Origin: Pseudorhodoferax sp. Leaf267
Lineage (GTDB): Bacteria > Pseudomonadota > Gammaproteobacteria > Burkholderiales > Burkholderiaceae_C
Direction: 5' to 3'
DNA: 64,000 bases
NCBI RefSeq assembly: GCF_001422405.1
Contig: NZ_LMMV01000003.1
Coordinates: forward strand, 62,001-126,000
The stretch's first letter is position 1; every line of letters begins with the position of its first letter. The notes under the pieces are model-generated. The model was not told where the DNA came from, did no database searches, and was given only the letters and a program-made list of their open reading frames with translations. The position numbers and the translations under genes are program-made. Shown in pieces: positions 47,055 through 57,085 of this stretch.

Positions 47055-48026
47055 TCAGATGCGGATGTTGTTGAGCTCGATGAGGCGCCGCCAGTACTGG
47101 TCCAGCGCCTTGACGGACGCCAGGAAGGTCGCGCCGCGCTCGCGGCCGGGCGCCATCATGTTGGCCTCCAGGAATTGCTGGTAGCCCGCGCCCTGCATGG
47201 CGGTGGTGAGCTCGCTGCCCAGCAGCTCGGCCACGTCCGCCGGCACGCTGGCCGGCGCGAAGAAGCCGAACCAGCCGATCACGTCGAATCCCTCCATGCC
47301 GGCCTGCTGCAAGGTCGGCACTTCGGCCATGCCCGGCACGCGCCGCACGCCGTTCACGGCCAGCAGCCGGATCTTGCCCTGGCTGGCCAGCTTGGCCAGC
47401 AGCACCGGCGTGCCCAGCGTCCATTGCACGCGGTTGGCCATGAGGTCGATCACCATGCCGGCGTCGCCCTGGTAGGGCACGTGCACCGAGTCCAGGCCGT
47501 AGCGGCGCTTGAGTTCCTCGCCGATCACATGGGCCGAGCTGCCCAGGCCCGAACTGGCATAGCTGGTGCTGCCGGGGTGGGCGCGCAGGTAGCGGATGAA
47601 TTCGTCGACCGTGCGCACCTCGAGCGCCGCCGGCACGGCCAGCGCCACCGGCACTTCGCAGGCGGCGGCCAGCGGCGTGAAGTCGCGCAGCGCGCTGTAG
47701 CCGGCGTCGGTGCGCAGCAGTGGCTGCTGCACGAGCGAGGTGTTGGTCAGCAGGATCGTGTAGCCGTCGTGTGGCGCCGCCAGCACGGCACGCGTGGCCA
47801 GCAGGGTGCTGCCACCGGGCTTGTTGTCCACGATGACCGGCTGGCCCAGCCGCGCGCCCAGGTCGCGCGCCACGGCCCTGGCGATCGCGTCGCCCGTGCC
47901 GCCGGCCGGAAAGGGCACGACGATGCGCACCACGCGGTCGGGGTATCGGGCGGCGCGGGCCCATGGGCCGGTCAGCAGGGCACCGCTGGCGGCGGCGAGT
48001 TGCACCATCGCGTGGCGACGTTTCAT
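47055..48026 (-). CDS. TTT-family (Bug) periplasmic solute-binding protein
   Basis: A 323-residue receptor. A signal peptide (about 1-25) precedes YPDRVVRIVVPFPAGGTGDAIARAVARDLG and VDNKPGGSTLLATRAVLAAPHDGY, the two Bug signatures. GAGGAGA lies upstream, inside the 3' end of the TauD gene, so both are one transcript. The ligand is probably the substrate of that dioxygenase or its product. No permease gene is adjacent. Confidence 0.93.
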   Translation of the reverse strand: MKRRHAMVQLAAASGALLTGPWARAARYPDRVVRIVVPFPAGGTGDAIARAVARDLGARLGQPVIVDNKPGGSTLLATRAVLAAPHDGYTILLTNTSLVQQPLLRTDAGYSALRDFTPLAAACEVPVALAVPAALEVRTVDEFIRYLRAHPGSTSYASSGLGSSAHVIGEELKRRYGLDSVHVPYQGDAGMVIDLMANRVQWTLGTPVLLAKLASQGKIRLLAVNGVRRVPGMAEVPTLQQAGMEGFDVIGWFGFFAPASVPADVAELLGSELTTAMQGAGYQQFLEANMMAPGRERGATFLASVKALDQYWRRLIELNNIRI

Positions 48027-48029
48027 GGG

Positions 48030-48842
48030 TCAAGTCTCCTCACAATAAATCGGTGGCAGCCCGGCGAGCGAGATGCCCAGCACCTCGCGCGCCCGGCCAG
48101 CGGCCCAGGTGCCGCGGTCGTGCACGGTGGCGCGGTTGTCCCAGACGTAGACATCGCCAGGGCGAAAGCGGCTCTCGAACCGCGGCGCGTGGTGCAGCAC
48201 GTGCTGCCATAGCGCCTGCAGCAGTGACCGGCTCTGGTCATCGTCCAGGCCGTCGATCGGGCAGTCGTCGCGCACGGGCAGGAACAGGTGCAGCCGGCCG
48301 CTGGCCGGGTGGCGCTGCACCAGCGGATGCGGCTGGCCTTGCGCGCGCAGCGCGCGTGGCGTGGGCGCACGCAGGGCGGCCGACGTGGCCAGCACCTGGG
48401 TGCGGTCGTGCTGGTGCACCGCGCGCAGGCCGCGCAACCTGGCTTGCAGCGCGGGCGGCAGGCTGGCCAGCGCCGCCGCGGTGTCGAACCAGACGCCGGC
48501 CGGCGCCGGCGATGGAACGTCGACCATCTGGAGCAGGATGTGCGCAGGCGGCACGGCGCTGTCGGCCTGGTCGTGGTGGAAGATCTGGGCCACGTCCAGC
48601 GCCGGTGGATGGTCGGCGGGCGCGCCGAAGATGCTGATGCCGGCAAAGCCGTCCAGGGCCAGCCCCGGCTCGGCCGGCAGCGGCGTGCCCAGGCCCAGCG
48701 CACATTGCCAGAGCTGCGCCGGCGTCCAGTACGCGCTGCGCAGCACGACCACGCCGTGCCGCGCCAGCAGGCCGGCCATGGCGCTGGCCCCGGGGACTTG
48801 CGGGCCGCCGACGGTGCCGGCCGCCACTTCGATTCCGAACAT
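48030..48842 (-). CDS. TauD/TfdA-family alpha-ketoglutarate-dependent dioxygenase
   Basis: A 270-residue Fe(II) enzyme. The N-terminal ASAMAGLLARHGVVVLRSAYWTP matches the family; the iron ligands are H-x-D in FHHDQAD (about 91-97) and the distal histidine in NRATVHDRGTW (about 239-249), with an arginine after it (AGRAREVLGISL). It hydroxylates an unknown substrate such as a sulfonate, a chlorophenoxy acid or a carboxylate. It leads a two-gene operon with a Bug receptor and is divergent from an IclR gene. The sulfonate option gains some appeal from the sulfate import genes 1.9 kb away, but that is context only. Confidence 0.85.
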   Translation of the reverse strand: MFGIEVAAGTVGGPQVPGASAMAGLLARHGVVVLRSAYWTPAQLWQCALGLGTPLPAEPGLALDGFAGISIFGAPADHPPALDVAQIFHHDQADSAVPPAHILLQMVDVPSPAPAGVWFDTAAALASLPPALQARLRGLRAVHQHDRTQVLATSAALRAPTPRALRAQGQPHPLVQRHPASGRLHLFLPVRDDCPIDGLDDDQSRSLLQALWQHVLHHAPRFESRFRPGDVYVWDNRATVHDRGTWAAGRAREVLGISLAGLPPIYCEET

Positions 48843-48914
48843 CGGCTCCGCTCCGTGGTGGTGAGGCCGCGGATTGTGGGCGCCCCCATGCACGCAGCGG
48901 CGTAGCATGCGGAT

Positions 48915-49760
48915 ATGCGAACAAGATGTGTGACGGTGCGCTCGCGGGCCCTGCTGCCGCGGCGCGGAAACCTGGGGCCCATGTCGGTCGCGCGCGTGCT
49001 GGGCATCGTGCAGGCGGTGTCGGGCGGCCTGGCGCCACTGTCGCTCTCGGCGCTGAGCCGCTTGCTGCAGATCCCCAAGTCCAGCCTGCTCACGCTGCTG
49101 ACCGAGATGGAGCAACTCGGCCTGGTGCGCCGCGACGAGGACGGGCAATACCACCAGGGTGGGCAGGCGAGCCGGCTCGGCCTGCAACTGGTGTCGCCGC
49201 ATTCGCTGGCGGCCCTGGTGCGCCGTGCACTCGCCGGCCTGGGCCAGCAGCTGGGCATGACGGCCACCTTCGCCCGCCTGGACAGCAGCACGCATGCGCT
49301 GATCTACAGCGACCGCTGGGAGATCCCCGACCCGGTGCGCTTCGCCGTGACGCTGGGCCAGCCGCTGGACCTGCACTGCCGCTCGGCCGGCAAGCTGCTG
49401 CTGGCCCACGAGCCGCTGGCCAGCCTGCCGCAGTGGCTGGGGCCGGAGCCCTACCGTGCCATGACGGCGGGTACCAAGACCCGCCTGCGCCAGCTGGTGC
49501 CCGAGCTGCAGGCCATCGCGGCCGCGGGCATCGCCTGGTCGCACGGCGAGAGCTTTCCCGGCGTGGGCAGCTGCAACGTGGCGGTGCATGGGGCCGACCA
49601 GCAGGTGCTGGCGGCGCTTGGCATCGAGGCGCCGTTGGGCCGTCTCGGCGAAACGGCCGCCGCCGACGTGGCGGACGTGCTGCGCGCTGCAGCGCAGGCG
49701 CTGTCGCGCGACATGCGCGCCTTCGGCATCACGCGCCTCACGCTGGCCCAGCACCTCTGA
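48915..49760 (+). CDS. IclR-family transcriptional regulator
   Basis: A protein of up to 281 residues. The winged helix SVARVLGIVQAVSGGLAPLSLSALSRLLQIPKSSLLTLLTEMEQLGLVRRDEDGQYHQG covers about 24-81, followed by an IclR effector domain (DRWEIPDPVRFAVTLGQPLDLHCRSAGKLLLAHEP; C-terminal GIAWSHGESFPGVGSCNVAVHG). The true start may be the later ATG at 48981, since the first 22 residues are basic and unlike the family. It sits 72 bp from the divergent TauD-Bug operon, its likely target. Confidence 0.92.
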   Translation: MRTRCVTVRSRALLPRRGNLGPMSVARVLGIVQAVSGGLAPLSLSALSRLLQIPKSSLLTLLTEMEQLGLVRRDEDGQYHQGGQASRLGLQLVSPHSLAALVRRALAGLGQQLGMTATFARLDSSTHALIYSDRWEIPDPVRFAVTLGQPLDLHCRSAGKLLLAHEPLASLPQWLGPEPYRAMTAGTKTRLRQLVPELQAIAAAGIAWSHGESFPGVGSCNVAVHGADQQVLAALGIEAPLGRLGETAAADVADVLRAAAQALSRDMRAFGITRLTLAQHL

Positions 49761-49811
49761 GCCGCGCGGGGACAGCGCGACAGCAGCCGTTACCAACGGT
49801 TGCTTATACGG

Positions 49812-49825
49812 ATTTCAATGGAAGT
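49812..49825. promoter_or_regulatory. Motif shared by both sulfate-binding protein genes (copy 1)
   Basis: ATTTCAATGGAAGT, 71-84 bases upstream of the first sulfate-binding protein start. The related ATTCCGATGGAACT is found 70-83 bases before the second sulfate-binding protein gene. Eleven of 14 positions agree on the plus strand. A sulfur-starvation regulator such as CysB or a relative is the obvious candidate. Confidence 0.4.
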
Positions 49826-49895
49826 AAACAAGAAAACAGTTGTTTGTGCATAACGACGGTTTCCTGACAATGCGCCCTCTGCTCAGGGACCTGTC

Positions 49896-50906
49896 ATGAC
49901 TTCTTTCTTCTCCGGCCGCACGGCCCGCTCCGCTCTGGCCGCCGCTTTGCTGGCCGCCGCCACCGCCGCGTCGGCCCAGACCACGCTGCTCAACGCGTCC
50001 TACGACGTGGCGCGCGAGTTCTACAAGGACATCAACGCCGCCTTCGTGCCGGCCTACAAGAAAGCCACCGGCAAGGACATCAAGATCGACCAGGCCCACG
50101 GCGGCTCCAGCGCCCAGGCGCGCGCCGTCAACGACGGGCTGGACGCCGACGTGGTGACCTTCAACACCACCACCGACATCGACTTTTTGGCCTCCACCGG
50201 GGTCGTGGCCAAGGACTGGGCCAAGCGCTTCCCCAATGACGCATCGCCCACCAGCTCGACGATGCTGTTCCTGGTGCGCAACGGCAACCCCAAGGGCATC
50301 AAGGACTGGGACGACCTGGTCAAGCCCGGCGTGCAGGTCATCGTGGTCAACCCCAAGACCGGCGGCAACGGCCGCTACGCCTACCTGGCGGCCTGGGGCT
50401 ATGTGCGCGCCAACGGTGGCACCGACGCGCAGGCGGCCGAGTTCGTGAGCAAGCTCTACAAGAACGTGCCCGTGCTGGGCAAGGGCGGCCGCGACGCGAC
50501 CAGCATCTTCCTGCAGCGCAACACCGGTGACGTGCTGATCACGTTCGAGTCCGAAGTCATCTCGGTGGACCGCGAATTCGGCAAGGGCAAGGTCGATGCC
50601 GTGCACCCGTCCGTCAGCATCGTGGCCGAGAACCCGGTCGCCATCGTCGAGCGCACGGTGGCCAAGAAGGGCTCGGGCGAAGCCGCCAAGGCCTACCTGG
50701 ACTTCCTGTACAGCGAGCCCGCGCAGGAGATCGCGGCCCAGCATGCGCTGCGCCCGCGTTCGCAGGCCGTGCTCAAGAAGCACGCAGACCTGTTCAAGCC
50801 GATCAAGCTGTTCACGGTGAACCAGTACTTCGGCTCGCTGGCTGAAGCGCAGAAGGTGCACTTCAACGACGGCGGCCAGTTCGACAAGCTCTACACCGTC
50901 AAGTAA
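49896..50906 (+). CDS. sbp: Sulfate ABC transporter substrate-binding protein
   Basis: A 336-residue periplasmic protein. Signal peptide ends [28 protein letters not shown] at about 31-50 and [25 protein letters not shown] at about 69-93 are the Sbp/CysP signatures; [19 protein letters not shown] and [17 protein letters not shown] complete the ligand site. It leads the operon sbp-cysT-cysW-cysA with a 3-base gap to cysT. Confidence 0.96.
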   Translation: MTSFFSGRTARSALAAALLAAATAASAQTTLLNASYDVAREFYKDINAAFVPAYKKATGKDIKIDQAHGGSSAQARAVNDGLDADVVTFNTTTDIDFLASTGVVAKDWAKRFPNDASPTSSTMLFLVRNGNPKGIKDWDDLVKPGVQVIVVNPKTGGNGRYAYLAAWGYVRANGGTDAQAAEFVSKLYKNVPVLGKGGRDATSIFLQRNTGDVLITFESEVISVDREFGKGKVDAVHPSVSIVAENPVAIVERTVAKKGSGEAAKAYLDFLYSEPAQEIAAQHALRPRSQAVLKKHADLFKPIKLFTVNQYFGSLAEAQKVHFNDGGQFDKLYTVK

Positions 50907-50909
50907 CCC

Positions 50910-51788
50910 ATGAGTGCGGCAAGCATCGCCGCCCCGGTGCCAGGCCTGGCACCCGGGCGGCGCCGTGGCAGCAAACGCGTGCTGCCCGGCTTCAACATCA
51001 CGCTGGGCTACACGGTCCTCTACCTGAGCCTGATCGTGCTGATCCCGCTGTCGGCACTGGTGTTCAAGACCTTCACGCTGAGCTGGGACCAGTTCTGGGC
51101 CGCCATCAGCTCGCCACGTGTGATGGCGTCCTACCGGCTCACCTTCGGCGCCTCGTTCATCGCGGCCGTCGTCAACACCGTGTTCGGCCTGCTCGTGGCC
51201 TGGGTGCTGGTGCGCTACGAATTCCCGGGCAAGAAGATCGTGGACGCGCTGGTCGATTTGCCGTTCGCACTGCCCACCGCCGTGGCCGGCATCTCGCTCA
51301 CCGCGCTCCTGGCCGGCAACGGCTGGGTCGGCCAGTACCTGGAGCCCCTGGGCATCAAGCTCGCATTCACGCCCAACGGCGTGGTCATCGCGCTGATCTT
51401 CATCGGCCTGCCCTTCGTGGTGCGCACCGTGCAGCCTGTGCTGGAAGACAACGAGAAGGAACTCGAGGAAGCCGCGATGTGCCTGGGCGCCACGCGCCTG
51501 CAGACCTTCACCAAGGTGATCTTCCCCGCCATCGCGCCGGCCCTGCTCACGGGCTTTGCCATGGCCTTCGCGCGGGCCGTGGGCGAGTACGGCTCGGTCA
51601 TCTTCATCGCCGGCAACATGCCCATGGTCTCCGAAATCACGCCGCTCATCATCATCGGCAAGCTGGAGCAGTACGACTACGCCGGTGCCACCGCCGTGGC
51701 CGTGGTCATGCTGGTCATCTCCTTCGTCCTGCTGCTGGTCATCAACGGCCTGCAATCGTGGCAGCGCAAGCGCTCCGGGGGAACGTGA
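50910..51788 (+). CDS. cysT: Sulfate ABC transporter permease CysT (CysU)
   Basis: A 292-residue membrane protein with six helices. [30 protein letters not shown] begins the first helix, [21 protein letters not shown] is typical for CysT, and [28 protein letters not shown] is the EAA loop that contacts CysA. Its stop overlaps the start of cysW (TGATG). Confidence 0.97.
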   Translation: MSAASIAAPVPGLAPGRRRGSKRVLPGFNITLGYTVLYLSLIVLIPLSALVFKTFTLSWDQFWAAISSPRVMASYRLTFGASFIAAVVNTVFGLLVAWVLVRYEFPGKKIVDALVDLPFALPTAVAGISLTALLAGNGWVGQYLEPLGIKLAFTPNGVVIALIFIGLPFVVRTVQPVLEDNEKELEEAAMCLGATRLQTFTKVIFPAIAPALLTGFAMAFARAVGEYGSVIFIAGNMPMVSEITPLIIIGKLEQYDYAGATAVAVVMLVISFVLLLVINGLQSWQRKRSGGT

Positions 51789-52687
51789 TGGCTGGCAGCA
51801 ACCTCACGCACAAGCGCATCCGCACCACCGAGGCACCCTGGGTGCGCTACACGCTGCTGGGCATCGCGCTGGTGTTTCTGTTCCTGTTCCTGGTGCTGCC
51901 GCTGGCGGCGGTGTTCACCGAGGCGCTGCGCAAGGGCCTGGGCGCCTACCTGGAAGCCTTGCAGGAGCCCGACGCCTGGTCCGCCATCCGCCTCACGCTG
52001 ATCACGGCTGCGATCACGGTGCCGCTGAACCTGGTGTTCGGCATCTGCGCAGCCTGGTGCATTGCCAAGTACGAGTTCCGCGGCAAGGCCTTTCTGACGA
52101 CGCTGGTCGACCTGCCGTTCTCGGTGTCGCCCGTCGTGGCCGGCCTGATCTACGTGCTGATGTTCGGTGCCCACGGCTGGTTCGGCCCCTGGCTGGCCGC
52201 GCACGACATCAAGATCATCTTCGCCATCCCCGGCATCGTGCTGGCCACCGTGTTCGTGACCTTCCCGTTCATCGCGCGCGAGCTGATCCCGCTGATGCAG
52301 GCGCAGGGCAACGAAGAAGAGCAGGCCGCCATCGTGCTGGGCGCCAGCGGCTGGCAGACCTTCTGGTACGTGACGCTGCCCAACATCAAGTGGGGCCTGA
52401 TCTACGGCGTGATCCTGTGCAATGCGCGGGCCATGGGCGAGTTCGGCGCGGTGTCGGTGGTCTCGGGCCACATCCGCGGCCAGACCAACACCATGCCGCT
52501 GCACGTGGAGATCCTCTACAACGAATACCAGTCCGTGGCCGCCTTCGCCGTGGCCTCGCTGCTGGCGCTGCTGGCCCTGGTCACGCTGGTGATCAAGAGC
52601 TGGGTCGAATGGCGCCACGAGCGCGAGATGAAGGCCGCGGCCGACACGCCGCCCGAACGCCCGCCGGCCCTGGCCAAGGCCGCCTGA
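51788..52687 (+). CDS. cysW: Sulfate ABC transporter permease CysW
   Basis: A 299-residue membrane protein. [30 protein letters not shown] and [21 protein letters not shown] are the CysW signatures; the EAA loop reads [32 protein letters not shown] 51788 overlaps the cysT stop. A hydrophilic C-terminal tail ends with a Pro/Ala-rich stretch. Confidence 0.97.
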   Translation: MAGSNLTHKRIRTTEAPWVRYTLLGIALVFLFLFLVLPLAAVFTEALRKGLGAYLEALQEPDAWSAIRLTLITAAITVPLNLVFGICAAWCIAKYEFRGKAFLTTLVDLPFSVSPVVAGLIYVLMFGAHGWFGPWLAAHDIKIIFAIPGIVLATVFVTFPFIARELIPLMQAQGNEEEQAAIVLGASGWQTFWYVTLPNIKWGLIYGVILCNARAMGEFGAVSVVSGHIRGQTNTMPLHVEILYNEYQSVAAFAVASLLALLALVTLVIKSWVEWRHEREMKAAADTPPERPPALAKAA

Positions 52688-52697
52688 AAGAACACTT

Positions 52698-53780
52698 ATG
52701 AGCATCGAAATCCGCAACGTCAGCAAGCAGTTCGGCGACTTCCGCGCGCTCGACAACGTCAGCCTGGACATCGAGTCCGGCGAGCTCGTCGCGCTGCTGG
52801 GCCCCTCGGGCTGTGGCAAGACCACGCTCTTGCGCATCATCGCGGGGCTGGAGAGCGGCGACGCCGGCAACATCCTGTTCGCGGGCGAGGACACGACCGA
52901 CGTGCACGTGCGCGAGCGCCAGGTCGGCTTCGTGTTCCAGCACTACGCGCTGTTCCGCCACATGACCGTGTTCGAGAACGTGGCCTTCGGCCTGCGCATG
53001 AAGCCGCGCGCCACGCGGCCGAGCGACGCGCAGATCAAGCAGAAGGTGCACGACCTGCTGGGCCTGGTGCAGCTGGACTGGCTGGCCGACCGCTTCCCCT
53101 CGCAGCTCTCGGGTGGCCAGCGCCAGCGCATCGCGCTGGCCCGCGCGCTGGCGGTGGAGCCCAAGGTGCTGTTGCTCGACGAGCCTTTCGGCGCGCTGGA
53201 CGCCAAGGTGCGCAAGGAGCTGCGCCGCTGGCTGCGCCGCCTGCACGACGACCTGCACGTGACCAGCATCTTCGTGACGCACGACCAGGAGGAGGCACTC
53301 GAAGTGGCCGACCGCGTGGTGGTCATGAACAAGGGCCGGATCGAGCAGATCGGCACGCCGCAGCAGGTCTGGGACCACCCGGCCAGCCCCTTCGTCTACG
53401 GCTTCCTGGGCGACGTGAACCTGTTCCATGGCCGCGCGCACGAGGGCGCGCTGCACGGCGAGGGCTTCAGCATCGCCGCGCCCGAGCACCATGGCGCGCA
53501 GGACGCCAAGGGCTTCGCCTACGTGCGCCCGCACGACCTGGAGGTGGAGCGCTACTCGCCCGGCGCCACGGGCATCGTGGCGCAGCTGTCGCGCGCCATC
53601 GTGGTCGGGCCGGTCGCGCGGCTGGAGCTCACGCCGCAGCAGGGCGCGGCCTCCGACCAGATCATCGAGGCGCAGATGAGCTCGGCCGAGTTCGCCGCGC
53701 GTGGCTACCGCGAAGGCGAGACGCTGGTCGTCACGCCGCGGCGGGCCAAGGTGTTCGTGGACCACGGCGCGGGCGTGTGA
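52698..53780 (+). CDS. cysA: Sulfate ABC transporter ATP-binding protein CysA
   Basis: A 360-residue ATPase. Walker [12 protein letters not shown] (about 35-45), signature [15 protein letters not shown] (about 136-150), Walker [13 protein letters not shown] (about 156-167), switch H in THDQEEAL. The C-terminal part from about 235 has [17 protein letters not shown] and a TOBE-like domain. It follows cysW by 10 bases and ends the operon. Confidence 0.97.
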   Translation: MSIEIRNVSKQFGDFRALDNVSLDIESGELVALLGPSGCGKTTLLRIIAGLESGDAGNILFAGEDTTDVHVRERQVGFVFQHYALFRHMTVFENVAFGLRMKPRATRPSDAQIKQKVHDLLGLVQLDWLADRFPSQLSGGQRQRIALARALAVEPKVLLLDEPFGALDAKVRKELRRWLRRLHDDLHVTSIFVTHDQEEALEVADRVVVMNKGRIEQIGTPQQVWDHPASPFVYGFLGDVNLFHGRAHEGALHGEGFSIAAPEHHGAQDAKGFAYVRPHDLEVERYSPGATGIVAQLSRAIVVGPVARLELTPQQGAASDQIIEAQMSSAEFAARGYREGETLVVTPRRAKVFVDHGAGV

Positions 53781-53804
53781 GGCCGCGCCCGGCAGCGTAG
53801 GGCG

Positions 53805-54542
53805 TCAGAACTTCTTGGTGACGTAGACGAAGGGCACGAGCGGGTCCAGCCGCAAGCTGGTGCGCGACTCGGCGACCTTCTGGCCGCCGGCCGTCGTGGT
53901 CAGCACGGCCTGGGTCTTCATGCGCACATACGACAGCGAGGCCGTGAGCCCCAGCGTCTCGCTGAACGCATAGGTGAAGCCCGCCGCGAACACCGGGCCG
54001 AAGCGGCTGTCGATCTTGGCCGAGGTGCTCGATGCCCCTGGCGGCACGCCGATCGCAGCGCCCAGCGCGTTCTGCAGGCCATCGGTCAGGTGCACGCTGC
54101 CAAAGCGTGCGTAGGTGATGCCCAGGCCCACGCCCACACGCCACTTGTCGTTGGGCTGGCCGAAGAAATACTTGCCCAGCAGCGAGGGGCCGTACGGCCG
54201 CGCCGAGCCCAGCTGGCCGATGCCCTGCAGGCTGCCTTCGCCGCTGAGCTTCAGGCGCGGCGGATAGCCGAACACGCCCTCGACGGCCCAGTGGTCGGTC
54301 AGGAAGTAGTGCGCGTTGAGCCCCAGCGTGGTGGCGCTGTGCACGTCCGAGCCCGAACCCGGGATCTCGCGCTGCACCGGCTGCGTGAAGCGCAGCGGCG
54401 TGCTCTTGTCGTTCGGCGCATAGGTCAGGACTCCCGCGCCGAGCACGATGTCGCCGGCTTTCTGCGCCCAGGCCTGCCCGCAGGCCGCCGCGGCCAGGGC
54501 GGTGGCGATGCACAGCCGGGAACATCTGGTGGGAGCTTGCAT
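53805..54542 (-). CDS. ompW: OmpW-family outer-membrane protein
   Basis: A 245-residue beta-barrel protein. ATG 54542 follows AGGAGG; an upstream ATG would add 14 residues and spoil the signal peptide (RLCIATALAAAACGQAWAQ). ATTLGLNAHYFLTDHWAVEGVFGYP is the OmpW signature and the chain ends in LVPFVYVTKKF with a C-terminal Phe, as needed for barrel assembly. OmpW forms a narrow hydrophobic channel. It lies between the sulfate operon and a second sulfate-binding gene, which may be accidental. Confidence 0.93.
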   Translation of the reverse strand: MQAPTRCSRLCIATALAAAACGQAWAQKAGDIVLGAGVLTYAPNDKSTPLRFTQPVQREIPGSGSDVHSATTLGLNAHYFLTDHWAVEGVFGYPPRLKLSGEGSLQGIGQLGSARPYGPSLLGKYFFGQPNDKWRVGVGLGITYARFGSVHLTDGLQNALGAAIGVPPGASSTSAKIDSRFGPVFAAGFTYAFSETLGLTASLSYVRMKTQAVLTTTAGGQKVAESRTSLRLDPLVPFVYVTKKF

Positions 54543-54624
54543 GCGGGGCCTCCTCGCAGTCGATCGGGTCGCCAGCATAAGCACGCGGGGCGCGGGTGTC
54601 GACCGGGCGGTGCATGGCGCAACG

Positions 54625-54648
54625 AAAAAGGGGCCCGTGGCGCCCCTT
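54625..54648 (-). terminator. Rho-independent terminator of the second sulfate-binding protein gene
   Basis: On the minus strand AAGGGGC, a short loop and GCCCCTT form a 7-bp stem (54628-54634 with 54642-54648) followed by TTTTT. It lies 20 bases after the stop codon of the gene at 54668. Confidence 0.85.
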
Positions 54649-54667
54649 GCCTTGCACGCTGGCTGGC

Positions 54668-55693
54668 TTACTTCTGGTAGATCTGGTCGAAGCTGCCACC
54701 GTCCGCGAAATGGTCCTTGTCGGCCTTGGCCCAGCCGCCGAAGGACTGGTCGATGGTGAACAGGTTCAGCTTGGGGAACTGCGCGGCGTACTTGGCCTTG
54801 GCCTTGTCCGACACCGCCGGACGGTAGAAGTGCTTGCCGGCGATGTCCTGGCCTTCCTCGGAGTACAGGAACTTGAGGTATTCCTCGGCCACGGCGCGCG
54901 TGCCCTTCTTGTCGACGTTCTTGTCGACCACGGCCACGGCGGGCTCGGCCAGGATGCTCAGCGAGGGGGCGACGATGTCGAACTTGGCGCCGAATTCCTT
55001 GTCGAGCAGATAGGCCTCGTTCTCCCAGGCGATCAGCACGTCGCCCTGGGCGCGCTGCGCGAAGGTGATGGTGGAGCCGCGCGCGCCCGTGTCCAGCACC
55101 GGCACGTTGGCGTACAGCTTGGCCACGAACTCCTTGGCCTTGGCATCGCTGCCGCCGTTCTTGCGCTTGGCGAATTCCCAGGCCGCCAGGTAGTTCCAGC
55201 GGGCGCCGCCCGAGGTCTTGGGGTTGGGCGTGATCACGCTGACGCCGGGCTTGACGAGGTCGTCCCAGTCCTTGATGCCCTTGGGGTTGCCCTTGCGCAC
55301 GGCGAACACGATGGTCGAGGTGTAGGGCGAGGCGTTGTGCGGCAGGCGCTTTTGCCAGTCGGCGGCGAGCCAGCCGCCGTTCTTGAACAGCGCGTCCGTG
55401 TCGCCGGCCAGGGCCAGCGTGGCCACGTCGGCTTCCAGTCCGTCGATGATGGAGCGGGCCTGCTTGCCCGAGCCGCCGTGCGATTGCTTGATCGTCACGT
55501 CCTGCTTCGTCTTGGCCTTCCAGTAGGCGGCGAAGGCCTTGTTGAACTCCACGTAGAACTCGCGCGTGGGGTCGTACGAGACGTTGAGCAGCGTGACCGG
55601 GGCCGGCTGGGCCTGGGCCAGGGGCGCGACGCCGGCGGCCAGCGCCAGGACGGCGCCGCTGAGGGTGGTGATGACGTGGCGGCGGGTACGCAT
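54668..55693 (-). CDS. sbp: Sulfate ABC transporter substrate-binding protein, second copy
   Basis: A 341-residue periplasmic protein. The signal peptide ends [26 protein letters not shown] and [25 protein letters not shown] are the Sbp signatures; [19 protein letters not shown] matches the first copy. The two copies are clearly paralogous but diverged. This one stands alone with its own terminator and must share the CysTWA permease. It may have another affinity or ligand (thiosulfate, selenate, molybdate), which sequence alone cannot tell. Confidence 0.95.
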   Translation of the reverse strand: MRTRRHVITTLSGAVLALAAGVAPLAQAQPAPVTLLNVSYDPTREFYVEFNKAFAAYWKAKTKQDVTIKQSHGGSGKQARSIIDGLEADVATLALAGDTDALFKNGGWLAADWQKRLPHNASPYTSTIVFAVRKGNPKGIKDWDDLVKPGVSVITPNPKTSGGARWNYLAAWEFAKRKNGGSDAKAKEFVAKLYANVPVLDTGARGSTITFAQRAQGDVLIAWENEAYLLDKEFGAKFDIVAPSLSILAEPAVAVVDKNVDKKGTRAVAEEYLKFLYSEEGQDIAGKHFYRPAVSDKAKAKYAAQFPKLNLFTIDQSFGGWAKADKDHFADGGSFDQIYQK

Positions 55694-55762
55694 GGGGAAG
55701 CTTTCGGAAAGTGATCGAGACCCGGCGATTCTGAAAGCCGCACGCCCAAACGCGAACGATTG

Positions 55763-55776
55763 ATTCCGATGGAACT
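55763..55776. promoter_or_regulatory. Motif shared by both sulfate-binding protein genes (copy 2)
   Basis: ATTCCGATGGAACT on the plus strand; in gene orientation AGTTCCATCGGAAT, with a perfect TTCC-N3-GGAA symmetry. It lies 70-83 bases upstream of the second sulfate-binding protein start, the same distance as copy 1 has from its gene. Confidence 0.4.
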
Positions 55777-55822
55777 TATGCCCGGCGCGTCTAAGGCGCT
55801 CGCCGCGCGCGCCTGGCGCGGC

Positions 55823-56929
55823 TCAGGCCTGGGCCTTGCGCGCCGCGGCGGCCTCGCGCAATTCCTGGCCGACCTGCTCCAGCATGGCTTGCGGCAGGTT
55901 GCGTCGCAGCGCGCGCAGGTCCTCGCCTTCGTCGTGCAGGGGCTCGTAGCGCGACAGGTCGGGCAGCTGCCCGCGCACCAGGCGTTCGGCCAGGCTGGCG
56001 CCCAGCGCGCACAACGCGGCGCGCGCGGCCGCAGCGCGCGCCGCGGCGGGCTCGGCCGCGAACAGGATGCGCGCGATGCCGCGGCTCTCGCCGACCATGC
56101 TGTCGGGCAGGCCCCAATCCTGCATCAGCAGAAGGCCGATCTCGCCGCTGGCCAGGCCAAGGCGCGCCTGCTCGGCCAGCGCGCGCGGCACCAGGCCGGC
56201 GGCCGATTCCACCGGGGCCGCGCCCTCGGCCTGGCGCTTGTGCAGCAGCAAGGCCGCGGCGAATCGGCCCAGGTAGGACAGCACCAGCTGCGTGGACAGT
56301 GCCGCCGCATCGGGCAATTGCAGGCGCTTGGCCATCTGCAGCACGAGCTCGCTGGCCACCATGCTGGTCTGGCCCAGGGTGTCGAACTCGGCGCGCAAGG
56401 CCTGGCCGTGCTGCTGGGCGAGCGTCTCGACCATCAGGTACTGCAGGCACAGGTTGCGCACGCTGTTCAGGCCCAGGAAGGTGATGGCCTGGCCCAGGCT
56501 GGTCACCGGCTTGCGCAGGCCGTACAGCGGCGAATTGACGGCGCCCATCACGCGCGCGGCGACCACGGGCTCGGTCATCACCAGCTCGGCCAGCTCGGTG
56601 GACGAGGCGCGCGTGCGGAACTCGGGCGACAGCAGCTGGTGCAGCGCGCGCGGCGGGCGCGGGATGTCGCGCAGCTGCGCGAGCAGAGCCTGCCGGGCCG
56701 GTGCGTCCAGGGTTTCGAGCAGGGTCAGGCGCGAGACGTCGAAGCGCAGGGCCTGCACCGGCTCGGCCACGGGGCCGGCCACCTGGGCCGTAGGCGGCGC
56801 GGCCCGCGGATGGGGCCGGGTGTTCTCGAACACGGGGCGCCGGGCACGCGCGGCCGGGCGGCTGCGGCGCATCCACCAGAACACAAGAACACCCAACAAC
56901 ACGACCAGCCCGATCAGCGCCGCCAACAT
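55823..56929 (-). CDS. Membrane-anchored HDOD-domain protein
   Basis: A 368-residue protein with an N-terminal membrane anchor (LAALIGLVVLLGVLVFWWM) and basic stop-transfer RRSRPAARARR. The HDOD domain covers about 85-300: DIPRPPRALHQLLSPEF, AELVMTEPVVAARVMGAVNSPLYGL, TSLGQAITFLGLNSVRNL. HDOD proteins take part in signalling linked to cyclic di-GMP and stress; no GGDEF or EAL domain is fused. The target is unknown. Confidence 0.9.
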   Translation of the reverse strand: MLAALIGLVVLLGVLVFWWMRRSRPAARARRPVFENTRPHPRAAPPTAQVAGPVAEPVQALRFDVSRLTLLETLDAPARQALLAQLRDIPRPPRALHQLLSPEFRTRASSTELAELVMTEPVVAARVMGAVNSPLYGLRKPVTSLGQAITFLGLNSVRNLCLQYLMVETLAQQHGQALRAEFDTLGQTSMVASELVLQMAKRLQLPDAAALSTQLVLSYLGRFAAALLLHKRQAEGAAPVESAAGLVPRALAEQARLGLASGEIGLLLMQDWGLPDSMVGESRGIARILFAAEPAAARAAAARAALCALGASLAERLVRGQLPDLSRYEPLHDEGEDLRALRRNLPQAMLEQVGQELREAAAARKAQA

Positions 56930-57085
56930 GATTTCTTGTCTTTCTTGGTTCCGGCGCGTCTTGTCGACCCCCGCAAGACGACTGCCTTCGATAGATCACT
57001 GTAACCAATGAATGCAAAAATTGGCACATAGGCCGGCCAAATGCCGGAGGCTGCCCGGCCGTGGCCTTTGCGTTATCGTGTCCCG

